6,984 nt of DNA from Sulfuricurvum sp. (lineage in GTDB: Bacteria > Campylobacterota > Campylobacteria > Campylobacterales > Sulfurimonadaceae). The notes below the pieces were generated by a model. That model saw only the letters and a list, made by a program, of their open reading frames with translations, did not search any database and had not been told where the DNA came from. The stretch is from the NCBI GenBank assembly GCA_022729835.1, contig DZBC01000111.1:1-6984 (forward strand), written 5' to 3'. Below are positions 1-5,942 of this stretch, piece by piece. Numbering within the stretch: the stretch's first letter is position 1; each line of letters starts with the position of its first letter. The translations under genes were made by a program, and so were the position numbers.

Positions 1-313
1 GGATGAGGGATTTGACGGTCATTCGCCCTCTCACTACTACCGCATGGAAGATGGGTACCGCTTTGGGATTATCGAGCCGCACAAAGACGATTTTTGCACT
101 ACATGTAACCGCATCCGCCTCACCGCAGAGGGGCAGCTCATCCCTTGCCTTTACTTTGACGAGGCGATGAGCATTCGTGACGCGGTGCGCCGGGGCGACA
201 TCAAAGAGGCAGCGGCGGTTCTGCGCGAAGTGGTGCGCATCAAGCCCGAGAAGAACCGCTGGGGCGAAGATGACGAGCGCTCCACACGTGCCTTTTACGA
301 GACGGGCGGCTGA
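1..313 (+). CDS. moaA: MoaA, GTP 3',8-cyclase, C-terminal fragment (5' end outside window)
   Basis: MoaA is a cytoplasmic radical-SAM enzyme that rearranges GTP to 3',8-cyclo-7,8-dihydro-GTP, the first step of molybdenum cofactor synthesis. Only the last 103 codons are present, read from base 2 to the TGA at 311-313. The visible part carries the C-terminal [4Fe-4S] ligands that hold the GTP substrate: FCTTCNRIRLTAEG followed by IPCL, a CX2CX13C pattern with cysteine codons at 95-97, 104-106 and 146-148. The protein ends ...FYETGG, and a terminal Gly-Gly is conserved and functionally needed in MoaA. The N-terminal radical-SAM CX3CX2C half lies upstream. The stop codon overlaps the queE start by one base, so the two genes are probably co-translated. 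The middle cluster cysteine is encoded inside one of the TACATGTA palindromes. Identification is firm from motifs alone. Confidence 0.95.
   Translation, partial: DEGFDGHSPSHYYRMEDGYRFGIIEPHKDDFCTTCNRIRLTAEGQLIPCLYFDEAMSIRDAVRRGDIKEAAAVLREVVRIKPEKNRWGEDDERSTRAFYETGG
99..108. repeat. TACATGTA palindrome, copy 1 (CTACATGTAA)
   Basis: Within moaA, phase acT-ACA-TGT-AAc, encoding Thr-Cys-Asn; the cysteine is an iron-sulfur ligand. One outer base departs from the ten-base form. Confidence 0.7.
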
Positions 314-1059
314 TGCTCTATCTGGTCGAACACTTTTACTCGATTCAAGGCGAAGGGCGCTACGTCGGCACCCCTTCGCTCTTTTTCCGTCTAGGCGGCT
401 GCAATATGCGCTGCGAAGGTTTTGGCTGCGTCGAGACGGCACCTGACGGTACGCACGTCGTGGGCTGCGACACCGTGTATGCCGTCGATCGGCACCATTT
501 TGGACATACGTGGCAGAGTATCGAGGATTGGCATAGCTTGCTGGGCATCATGCAAAGCTACGACTTGCCTGCCGATGTGGACGTCGTTTTTACCGGCGGA
601 GAACCGCTGCTCTACGCCCATACCCCGCAGCTTCTTGGCTTTGTCGAATACCTCATTAGCCGCCACCACCGCGTCACCTTCGAGACCAACGGCTCCGTCG
701 CGGTCGATTTTGTGCGCCATCGGGTCTACAAATCGTGCATCTTCGCCCTCTCGATCAAGCTCTCTAACAGCGCAGAGCCGTATGAGCGGAGGGTGCGCCC
801 TGAGGTGTTTAGGAGTATTATCACCGAAGCGGACGAGGCGTTTTTCAAGTTTACCGTCGATTCTGAGGCGCTGGAGCGAGAGATCGAAGCGATCACCGCG
901 CAGGCCCCAAAATGTCAGGTGATGTGTATGCCCAAAGGGGGCAGCAAAGCGGAGGTCGAAGCCAACACGGAAGCGACGATCGAGCTGTGCAAACGCAAGG
1001 GCTATTGCTACAGCGACCGGCTGCATATTCGCATTTGGGATCAAAACAAAGGGGTATAG
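313..1059 (+). CDS. queE: QueE, 7-carboxy-7-deazaguanine synthase (radical SAM)
   Basis: QueE converts 6-carboxytetrahydropterin to 7-carboxy-7-deazaguanine, a ring contraction on the way to preQ0 and queuosine in tRNA. The 248-residue product opens with EHFYSIQGEGRYVGTPS, the classic QueE N-terminus, then FRLGGCNMRC (Cys30, Cys34). Further landmarks are TGGEPLL (94-100, SAM amino-group motif), ETNGS (124-128), SIKLSNS (147-153, the usual SPKLS region), FKFTV (178-182), MPKGG (206-210) and RLHIRIWDQNKGV at the end. The cluster loop is odd: there is no CX2C after Cys34. Candidates for the third ligand are Cys39 (CX3CX4C) or Cys52 in GCDT. As far as I recall, Helicobacter and Campylobacter homologues share this layout. 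It is longer than E. coli QueE (about 223). ATG overlaps the moaA TGA (TGATG, 311-315) and no strong Shine-Dalgarno is visible, so translation is probably coupled. Confidence 0.93.
   Translation: MLYLVEHFYSIQGEGRYVGTPSLFFRLGGCNMRCEGFGCVETAPDGTHVVGCDTVYAVDRHHFGHTWQSIEDWHSLLGIMQSYDLPADVDVVFTGGEPLLYAHTPQLLGFVEYLISRHHRVTFETNGSVAVDFVRHRVYKSCIFALSIKLSNSAEPYERRVRPEVFRSIITEADEAFFKFTVDSEALEREIEAITAQAPKCQVMCMPKGGSKAEVEANTEATIELCKRKGYCYSDRLHIRIWDQNKGV
1048..1054 (+). promoter_or_regulatory. Ribosome binding site for queD
   Basis: AAAGGGG lies inside the last codons of queE, five bases before the queD ATG at 1060. It supports that start and shows that queD can recruit ribosomes itself although it follows the queE stop with no gap. 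Confidence 0.7.
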
Positions 1060-1641
1060 ATGCTGATTCGCAAACAGTTCAAGTTTGAAAATGCCCACAT
1101 TGTACGCGGGTGCAGCTCCGAGCGCTGCCGCGCTTCGCTGCATGGACACTCGTACATCGTCGAGGTGCTTTTTGAGTCGAACTTTCTCGATCACGGACAG
1201 ATGGTGTACGATTTTGGGCTGATGAAGCGCCATCTCAAAGAGCTGATTGATGGGTTTGACCATGCGATCACCCTTTGGGACGCTGATGATCCGGAGTACA
1301 TTGAATCGATGATGCGCCACTCAAGCCGCTATGTCTTGCTGCCCGTATCGCCTAGCGCGGAGCAGTTTAGCCGCGTTTTTTTTGTGCTGATCGATCGGCT
1401 GATGAGCCTTACATGTACCGTCAACGGCGAGCGGGAAGTGCGCCTGCACAGCGTGATCGTGCATGAGACGGCTACGGGTTATGCTCAGGGTTTTCGCGAG
1501 GATGCGTACAATCCGCAGATGGGCGTGATCGCTCTTGAGCGCATCGTCTATAGCGACGCGGTGCGCGAGGGGTGGAGCGACGCAGCGCTCATGCGTAGGC
1601 TAATTGAGGGAGATGCGTTTATCAATCCGACGACGGTGTGA
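1060..1641 (+). CDS. queD: QueD, 6-carboxy-5,6,7,8-tetrahydropterin synthase
   Basis: A PTPS-family zinc enzyme making 6-carboxytetrahydropterin from dihydroneopterin triphosphate, the step just before QueE. The 193-residue protein shows the zinc ligands His13 (FENAH), His28 and His30 (LHGHS), a candidate catalytic cysteine at 23, the catalytic Asp67-His68 pair in GFDHA, and Glu136 in VIVHETATGYAQ. The substrate-side PSAEQF at 98-103 corresponds to the family PTAEN. The cysteine-to-HGH spacing is four residues (CRASLHGH) where E. coli QueD has three (CGRLHGH). The product is longer than E. coli QueD (about 120), with an insertion around 74-97 and a C-terminal extension after about 150. It starts directly after the queE TAG and its last 20 bases overlap the end of convergent moeA. 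Bacterial PTPS relatives can have other roles, but the queE neighbour makes QueD very likely. Confidence 0.92.
   Translation: MLIRKQFKFENAHIVRGCSSERCRASLHGHSYIVEVLFESNFLDHGQMVYDFGLMKRHLKELIDGFDHAITLWDADDPEYIESMMRHSSRYVLLPVSPSAEQFSRVFFVLIDRLMSLTCTVNGEREVRLHSVIVHETATGYAQGFREDAYNPQMGVIALERIVYSDAVREGWSDAALMRRLIEGDAFINPTTV
1409..1418. repeat. TACATGTA palindrome, copy 2 (TTACATGTAC)
   Basis: Within queD, phase ctT-ACA-TGT-ACc, encoding Thr-Cys-Thr at 118-120, in a region of the protein with no known active-site residue. Confidence 0.7.
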
Positions 1642-2848
1642 GCGTCCAAAACGGTTTGTTACATGTAAAGCTATAGCGCGTCGGAAACATCCGCACCGTT
1701 GCGTCCGCTTCGAGGTTGCAGCCATCGGCGTCTAGCAAGATCCAGCCGTTGGCCTGCGCCATCGGCGAGACCATCCCCGGCGAGGCTTTGGCGGCGGGCT
1801 CGAAATGGCTTCCGTCAAACCATCCCGGCAGCAAAGTGACACGCCCGTTTTTGAGGCGCAGCGGCGATTTTAGCTTTACATGTAAGGGTTTGAGGTACTT
1901 CTCGCCATCACCGCTGAGTGCCAGCAAGATGCTTTGGCCAAAGAGCTCGAAATTAAGCGCCGCCGCCATCGGATTGCCCGGAAGGCTCAGCACCAAAGTG
2001 CGCCCGATGCGTCCAAAGGTGGTGGGTTTGCCCGGTTTGATCTCGACCTTGTCAAAAAAGGTCTCCATACCAAAACGCGCAAAAGCCGCCTTGGTGAAAT
2101 CGGCTTCGCCCACGCTCACACCGCCGGAGGTGATGATCAGATCGGCGTCCAGCGCCGATTCGATGTGTTTGGCAAGATCGTCGATGGAGTCGTGCGCGGT
2201 GCCGATGAAGCAGACCTCACAACCAAGCTCTTTGGCGCGCAGTACAAACGTGGGGCTGTTGGTGTTGTAGAGCTGATGCGCCTCAAGCGATTCAAAGTGC
2301 ATCCGCAGCTCGCTGCCCGAGGCAAAGACCGCAACGCGCGGCTTTTGATAGACCAGCACCTGTGAGATGCCCTGAGAGGCGAGCAGGGTGATCTGGTGGG
2401 CGTAGAGCCTTGTACCGCGGCGCAGCAGGGTTTGTGCCGCGCGGATATCTTCGCCGCGCCGTCTGATGTGTTGGCCCTGGCGAATGGAAGCGGGTAGGGT
2501 GACCCCTTGCGCGGACGTTTGCGTCTCTTCTTGCGGGACGACCGCTTCACACCCCTGAGGGATACGCGCACCCGTCATGATCTTCATCACCGTTTGGGGG
2601 GCCAAAACATGCGCTTCACGCCCACCGGCGAGGATGGTGCCGCCAAGAGCTAGGGTCTCTCCGGCGTCGTTACATGTAAGGGCGTAACCGTCCATCGCCG
2701 AGTTGTCAAAAGGGGGGAGGTCGTGCGCGGCGATGATCTCTTGGGCCAAAACGCGCCCCGAACACGCCTCAATCGCGACGATCTCCGTCCCCTTGGGCCC
2801 GACGTGCCGATAGATTTGGTTGAGGGCTTCTTCGACGCTAAGGGCCAC
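1622..2848 (-). CDS. moeA: MoeA, molybdopterin molybdenumtransferase
   Basis: MoeA inserts molybdate into adenylated molybdopterin to form molybdenum cofactor, a late step of the pathway MoaA begins. Motifs in order (numbered from the possible TTG at 2854): PPFDNSAMDGYAL (47-59), KIMTGARIP (91-99), RRGEDI (132-137), FASGSEL (177-183), ITSGGVSVGEADF (241-253), KPGKPTTFG (273-281) and LSLPGNP (289-295), followed by the MoeA C-terminal beta domain. Length of about 408 matches the family (about 410). I chose GTG at 2848-2846 because AAGGA sits six bases upstream of it; the TTG at 2854-2852 directly abuts that Shine-Dalgarno. The gene opposes its neighbours: it converges on queD with a 20-bp coding overlap and diverges from the membrane-protein gene. 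Three TTACATGTAA palindromes lie in it, two of them near the 3' end. Confidence 0.95.
   Translation of the reverse strand: MALSVEEALNQIYRHVGPKGTEIVAIEACSGRVLAQEIIAAHDLPPFDNSAMDGYALTCNDAGETLALGGTILAGGREAHVLAPQTVMKIMTGARIPQGCEAVVPQEETQTSAQGVTLPASIRQGQHIRRRGEDIRAAQTLLRRGTRLYAHQITLLASQGISQVLVYQKPRVAVFASGSELRMHFESLEAHQLYNTNSPTFVLRAKELGCEVCFIGTAHDSIDDLAKHIESALDADLIITSGGVSVGEADFTKAAFARFGMETFFDKVEIKPGKPTTFGRIGRTLVLSLPGNPMAAALNFELFGQSILLALSGDGEKYLKPLHVKLKSPLRLKNGRVTLLPGWFDGSHFEPAAKASPGMVSPMAQANGWILLDADGCNLEADATVRMFPTRYSFTCNKPFWTLTPSSD
1659..1668. repeat. TTACATGTAA palindrome, copy 3
   Basis: In the last codons of moeA (minus strand), encoding Phe-Thr-Cys-Asn, 18 bases past the queD stop codon. Confidence 0.75.
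1876..1885. repeat. TTACATGTAA palindrome, copy 4
   Basis: In moeA on the minus strand, phase TTA-CAT-GTA-AAg, encoding Leu-His-Val-Lys in the C-terminal domain. Confidence 0.75.
2670..2679. repeat. TTACATGTAA palindrome, copy 5
   Basis: In moeA on the minus strand, encoding Leu-Thr-Cys-Asn just after the conserved DGYA motif. Confidence 0.75.
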
Positions 2849-2854
2849 ACGCAA

Positions 2855-2863
2855 TCCTTTTTT
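2855..2863 (-). promoter_or_regulatory. Ribosome binding site for moeA
   Basis: On the minus strand this reads AAAAAAGGA. It ends immediately before a TTG codon (spacing zero) and six bases before an in-frame GTG, which argues for the GTG as the true moeA start. Confidence 0.6.
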
Positions 2864-2869
2864 GGGGCT

Positions 2870-2875
2870 ATTATA
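2870..2875 (-). promoter_or_regulatory. Promoter -10 box of moeA
   Basis: On the minus strand this reads TATAAT, a perfect sigma-70 -10 hexamer, 21 bases upstream of the chosen moeA GTG. A start about seven bases downstream would leave a very short leader carrying the AAGGA. No convincing -35 hexamer is visible, which is usual for Campylobacterota, where the -35 is poorly conserved. Confidence 0.55.
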
Positions 2876-2887
2876 GGCTTTCTTGTG

Positions 2888-2893
2888 TAAAAT
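2888..2893 (+). promoter_or_regulatory. Promoter -10 box of the membrane-protein/rsmE operon
   Basis: TAAAAT followed by CCGC; similar AT-rich -10 boxes followed by CGC-type runs appear upstream of rpmE and the chemoreceptor here. It lies 7 bases before ATG 2901, so transcription would start at or next to that ATG. It is 12 bp from the opposing moeA -10 box. Confidence 0.4.
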
Positions 2894-2900
2894 CCGCTTT

Positions 2901-3308
2901 ATGAATGAAATGTATCAACTCACCTTGACTATCCACTTTTGGGGCACGGTAGCGATGGTGCTTATCGCGCTGCTCAATCTGGCGCATCTGCGCCTCTCAA
3001 GCGACATCCGCCGCTACGCCAAAAAGATGCGTATGGTGATGCCGATGATGGGCTCGCTGCTTTTTTTGATGCTCTTTACCGGGGCTGTGATGATGGCGGC
3101 CAAGCATCTTGACTTCACCTTTGCCAATATCGTGATGATTGTGTTTAACATCCTTATGATCGTGCTCGAATCCAAACGCTACGCCAGACTCAAGCATCTC
3201 AATCTTAAGCCTGAAGATGCTTTTGAAGGGTACAAGCGTTTAGCGACGCGCTTACTGTTCATTGAGCTAGGCGGCATGGCGCTGATTGCGGTGTGGATGC
3301 TGGCATGA
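2901..3308 (+). CDS. Small four-helix integral membrane protein of unknown function
   Basis: I do not recognise a characterised family. The 135-residue product has four likely membrane helices at about 6-29, 45-66, 72-90 and 115-134. A basic loop (RRYAKKMR, 37-44) and another basic stretch (SKRYARLKHLNLKPEDAFEGYKR, about 91-113, shown only in part by its ends) lie between helices and would be cytoplasmic by the positive-inside rule. Histidines at 12 and 29 in helix 1 are notable, as small four-helix proteins with such residues can bind haem or metal, but that is speculation. I placed the start at ATG 2901; ATG 2910 and an upstream in-frame TTG at 2883 are alternatives, none with a good ribosome site. 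Its TGA overlaps the rsmE ATG. A small integral membrane protein beside rsmE is also what I remember in C. jejuni (Cj0157c next to Cj0156c). Confidence 0.8.
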   Translation: MNEMYQLTLTIHFWGTVAMVLIALLNLAHLRLSSDIRRYAKKMRMVMPMMGSLLFLMLFTGAVMMAAKHLDFTFANIVMIVFNILMIVLESKRYARLKHLNLKPEDAFEGYKRLATRLLFIELGGMALIAVWMLA

Positions 3309-3970
3309 TTTTTAGCTACGCCCTCGATGCAGGAGCTGCGACGCTTCATCTGCGCGGGGAAGAGTATAAATATCTCATCAAAGCACGCCGCCACCGTGTC
3401 GGCGACCGATTGGCGTTTCGCCATAGCGAAGAGCCGCACATGCTTTACATGTACACGCTGGAGTCGATTGATGCTAGAGAAGCAACGCTCACGCTGGAGT
3501 CGCAGGAACTGCATCAAGTTGGGCCCAAGAAAGCCCTGCATATCGGCTGGTGCCTGATCGATCCCAAGTCGATAGAGAAAGTTTTGGCGATGCTCAACGA
3601 ATGCGGCGTCACGCAGATCACCTTCATTACATGTAAACGTAGCCAGAAGGATTTTCGACTCGATTTTGCGCGTATGGAGCGGATTTTGGAAGCATCCAAC
3701 CAGCAGTGCGGCCGCAGTGTGCCGATGGTGCTGGAGACGGAGCGCTCACTTGAGGCCTTTGTGCGGCGTTATCCGCACTCTGCGCTGCTTGATTTTGGCG
3801 GCGGTGTGCTTGAGGGTGCGCTTGAAGTCGTGGTGTTGGGCTGCGAAGGCGGTATCGATCCACAAGAGCGCGCCCTCTTTGCGCCGGAGCGGATTGTCGG
3901 CTTTGATACGCCGCTGGTACTGCGCTCTGAAAGCGCCGCCCTCGCCCTTGCAAACAAACTAGTGCTATAA
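3305..3970 (+). CDS. rsmE: RsmE, 16S rRNA (uracil1498-N3)-methyltransferase
   Basis: RsmE is a SPOUT-class methyltransferase that methylates U1498 of 16S rRNA on the 30S subunit, using SAM. The 221-residue product has an N-terminal PUA-like part (LRGEEYKYLIKARRHRVGDR, residues 16-35) and a trefoil-knot domain with EASNQQCGRSVP (129-140), VLGCEGGIDPQE (177-188) and LVLRSESAALALANKL (204-219), matching family EQcgR, IGPEGGFs..E and LGxRILRtETA. The GPEGG proline is cysteine here. The start at ATG 3305 gives an ATGA overlap with the upstream gene and matches the usual N-terminus; a GTG four codons upstream at 3293 is the alternative. The stop codon lies inside the next gene's -10 box. Length is a little under the family norm (about 240). 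Confidence 0.93.
   Translation: MIFSYALDAGAATLHLRGEEYKYLIKARRHRVGDRLAFRHSEEPHMLYMYTLESIDAREATLTLESQELHQVGPKKALHIGWCLIDPKSIEKVLAMLNECGVTQITFITCKRSQKDFRLDFARMERILEASNQQCGRSVPMVLETERSLEAFVRRYPHSALLDFGGGVLEGALEVVVLGCEGGIDPQERALFAPERIVGFDTPLVLRSESAALALANKLVL
3445..3454. repeat. TACATGTA palindrome, copy 6 (TTACATGTAC)
   Basis: In rsmE, phase TAC-ATG-TAC, encoding Tyr-Met-Tyr. This is the third codon phase, not used by the other copies. Confidence 0.7.
3627..3636. repeat. TTACATGTAA palindrome, copy 7
   Basis: In rsmE, encoding Ile-Thr-Cys-Lys, 181 bases downstream of copy 6. Confidence 0.75.
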
Positions 3971-3971
3971 T
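3963..3971 (+). promoter_or_regulatory. Extended -10 promoter of the chemoreceptor gene
   Basis: TGCTATAAT is a perfect extended -10 element (TGn plus TATAAT). The rsmE stop TAA (3968-3970) is part of the hexamer. TTGCAA at 3948-3953 is too close (12 bp) to serve as a normal -35. The predicted start near 3978 leaves a leader of about 25 bases, so the receptor can be expressed independently of rsmE. Confidence 0.6.
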
Positions 3972-3986
3972 TTTTAATCCCGCACC

Positions 3987-3994
3987 AAAGGGAG
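3987..3994 (+). promoter_or_regulatory. Ribosome binding site fixing the GTG start of the chemoreceptor
   Basis: AAAGGGAG, seven bases before GTG 4002. It is strong and correctly spaced, so the gene begins with GTG rather than at the internal ATG at 4038. Confidence 0.75.
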
Positions 3995-4001
3995 TGCAAC
4001 C

Positions 4002-5942
4002 GTGTTGTCTCACCCCAAAAAATACAAACTTGCGACCATGTTCTCAATCATGTTCTCAGTCGCCTTCGCTTCGATTTCGGCGCTTTTTTACTACTATGAT
4101 TATGCAAGTGAAAAAGAGACGCTTCAGCAAAATCTCCGTGCTCAAGCTCACTCTATTCTCGATTTTGCCGGCGTATTGCTGGAGTCGCGTAACGAGAAGT
4201 TTTTCAGTGGCGCATCAAGCGAAATCCCCCAAAACATTCAAAATGAGGTCTTTACCCGTTTTACGCAGACGTCACAAGGCAAGGTCTTTTACAAAGAGGC
4301 TTCCGACGATCCCGTGACCGCGACGAACAAGGCAACCCCGTATGAAAGTGATCTGATCGATTATTTCAAAAAAAATCGTGATGTGAAAGAGGCGGAGCGT
4401 ATTGTCGAAGATGGTGGAAAGCCATATTTTTTGGTGGCCAGACCGATGATCAGCGAAGAGCGCTGCATGATGTGCCATCCTACATGGCGCCCTGATGAGG
4501 TTATCGCGGTTGAGGATGTTCGGATTGACATGATCGACTACGATACCGCTCTGCGTCACGGTCTTGTGATCACTGTTGTTACCGCGGTGCTCAACATCGT
4601 GCTCATTATGTTATTAACCCACTTCCTGTTTCATCGATATGTGGCATCGCGGATCACTAAGGTGCTGGCGGTGATCTTTCGGGTGGAGAAGGGTAATTTT
4701 GTCATCGACGACCTGATCCAAGGTGAACCGATCCAAAAAGGCTCAACCAGCAACGAGATCGACCGTCTCTTCCGGCATCTCAATGTCATGGTCGATGTGT
4801 TGCGCCCCGTCATCAAAAATGTCGTCAATCAAAGCAAAGAGATGGCTTTTGAGGCAAGCTACGGTTATGTTAAAATCAATCAGACCAATGAGCACGTTGC
4901 TGCACAAAACAAGGCGCTCGAGCACTCAAGAGAGAGTATTGATCACGTTCTTTCGCTCAACGGCGCCATGGGCGACAAAATGTTGGAGCTACTTGAAGGG
5001 GCGAGACACTCTGCTGAGCATATTGTGGTAGGCGACCGAGAGCTCAAGCATACGCTTACTGAGAGCCGACAGGCTGCCTTGGCGATGGATGAAACCGTCG
5101 AATCCATTGCCGCCTTACGCCACTTTTCAAACGACATCTCCAAGACAATGGAGGTGATCTCCGATATTGCCGACGAAACCAATCTGATCGCCCTCAATGC
5201 CGCAATCGAAGCCGCTAGAGCGGGCGAGCATGGGCGTGGATTTGCCGTGGTCGCTGAAAAGATACGTGAACTCGCCGAGGTATCTTTGCAAAACGCACAC
5301 GCGATTTCAAATGTTTTGGAAAAGATTCGCCATAACATTGATCAGGTGATGAAAAATGCGCAACAGGCCAAAGGCGTGATGGCTAGTGTGGGGACGTCGT
5401 CGCAAGAGCTTGGGATCCGATTTGCGGATATTCAAGGCAGTATCAATATGATTGTACATGTCTTAGGGGACTTCAAGAGCCAATTCGAACAAGAGACGCG
5501 GGAGTTGCAGTCGGCATCTGGGGAGCTTGTATCTGTACAGTCGGCGAGTGAGGTACTGGTTAGGAACGCCGATAATTCTAAAGCCGTGATGAATATTTTG
5601 GTACAAAAAAGCGGCGAGCTCAAATCACTCGCGGACGGATTTGAAGTGGTCTTTAATTATCGTGGAGTCAAACGCACCATTATCACGCCCCCGATTCACG
5701 CCTCCATACGCAATGGCACGCAAGAGCAGAAGGCGGGTGTTTATCTCTTTGATAGCTCTGTCGGCGGCATCTCTTTTTATGCGGCAGAATCTACCTTGGG
5801 CTTTGCGATGAAGATTGGAGACCAAGGTGAGCTGTTGCTTGATACTCCGCTTGAAAATCAGAGAACCATTCGATATGAGGTTGTCTATCTCAGCGAAGAG
5901 GCGATTAGGGGACTGTTTTTTTATGGGGCGAAACGACTGTAA
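4002..5942 (+). CDS. Methyl-accepting chemotaxis protein with periplasmic CXXCH haem-type sensor and C-terminal PilZ-like domain
   Basis: A 646-residue inner-membrane chemoreceptor. Order: short cytoplasmic start; helix 1 at about 10-32; periplasmic domain 33-183, resembling the Tll0287-like/DUF3365 sensor, with CMMCH (155-159) preceded by ARPMISEER, a c-type haem attachment pattern; helix 2 at about 186-210; a HAMP-like linker (211-265, NEIDRLFRHLNVM); a coiled-coil signalling region whose tip is ISDIADETNLIALNAAIEAA and GEHGRGFAVVAEKIRELAE (386-426), the CheA/CheW contact; then a C-terminal domain (about 552-640) with RGVKR (554-558) and DSSVGG (584-589), matching the PilZ RxxxR and (D/N)xSxxG c-di-GMP signature. 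Likely role: redox or gas-ligand taxis adjusted by c-di-GMP. It has its own promoter, looks less GC-rich than the flanking genes, and contains no TACATGTA site. The receptor call is certain; ligand and c-di-GMP binding are inference. Confidence 0.94.
   Translation: MLSHPKKYKLATMFSIMFSVAFASISALFYYYDYASEKETLQQNLRAQAHSILDFAGVLLESRNEKFFSGASSEIPQNIQNEVFTRFTQTSQGKVFYKEASDDPVTATNKATPYESDLIDYFKKNRDVKEAERIVEDGGKPYFLVARPMISEERCMMCHPTWRPDEVIAVEDVRIDMIDYDTALRHGLVITVVTAVLNIVLIMLLTHFLFHRYVASRITKVLAVIFRVEKGNFVIDDLIQGEPIQKGSTSNEIDRLFRHLNVMVDVLRPVIKNVVNQSKEMAFEASYGYVKINQTNEHVAAQNKALEHSRESIDHVLSLNGAMGDKMLELLEGARHSAEHIVVGDRELKHTLTESRQAALAMDETVESIAALRHFSNDISKTMEVISDIADETNLIALNAAIEAARAGEHGRGFAVVAEKIRELAEVSLQNAHAISNVLEKIRHNIDQVMKNAQQAKGVMASVGTSSQELGIRFADIQGSINMIVHVLGDFKSQFEQETRELQSASGELVSVQSASEVLVRNADNSKAVMNILVQKSGELKSLADGFEVVFNYRGVKRTIITPPIHASIRNGTQEQKAGVYLFDSSVGGISFYAAESTLGFAMKIGDQGELLLDTPLENQRTIRYEVVYLSEEAIRGLFFYGAKRL

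Noticed and set aside
391..1320. A 309-codon open frame on the minus strand opposite queE and queD
   Set aside because: It lies opposite two genes with clear conserved motifs, is arginine/histidine/alanine-rich in the way of antisense shadows in GC-rich DNA, and shows no recognisable domain.
1659..1668. The palindrome as part of a terminator between queD and moeA
   Set aside because: Five-base arms with no loop and no following T-run cannot form an intrinsic terminator, and the same motif occurs in the middle of genes.
1934..2365. A 143-codon plus-strand frame inside moeA
   Set aside because: It is the mirror of conserved MoeA codons, with no recognisable motif; the moeA reading frame explains the region.
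4038..4040. ATG as an alternative start of the chemoreceptor
   Set aside because: It would remove the residues before helix 1, and the strong AAAGGGAG site is spaced for GTG 4002.
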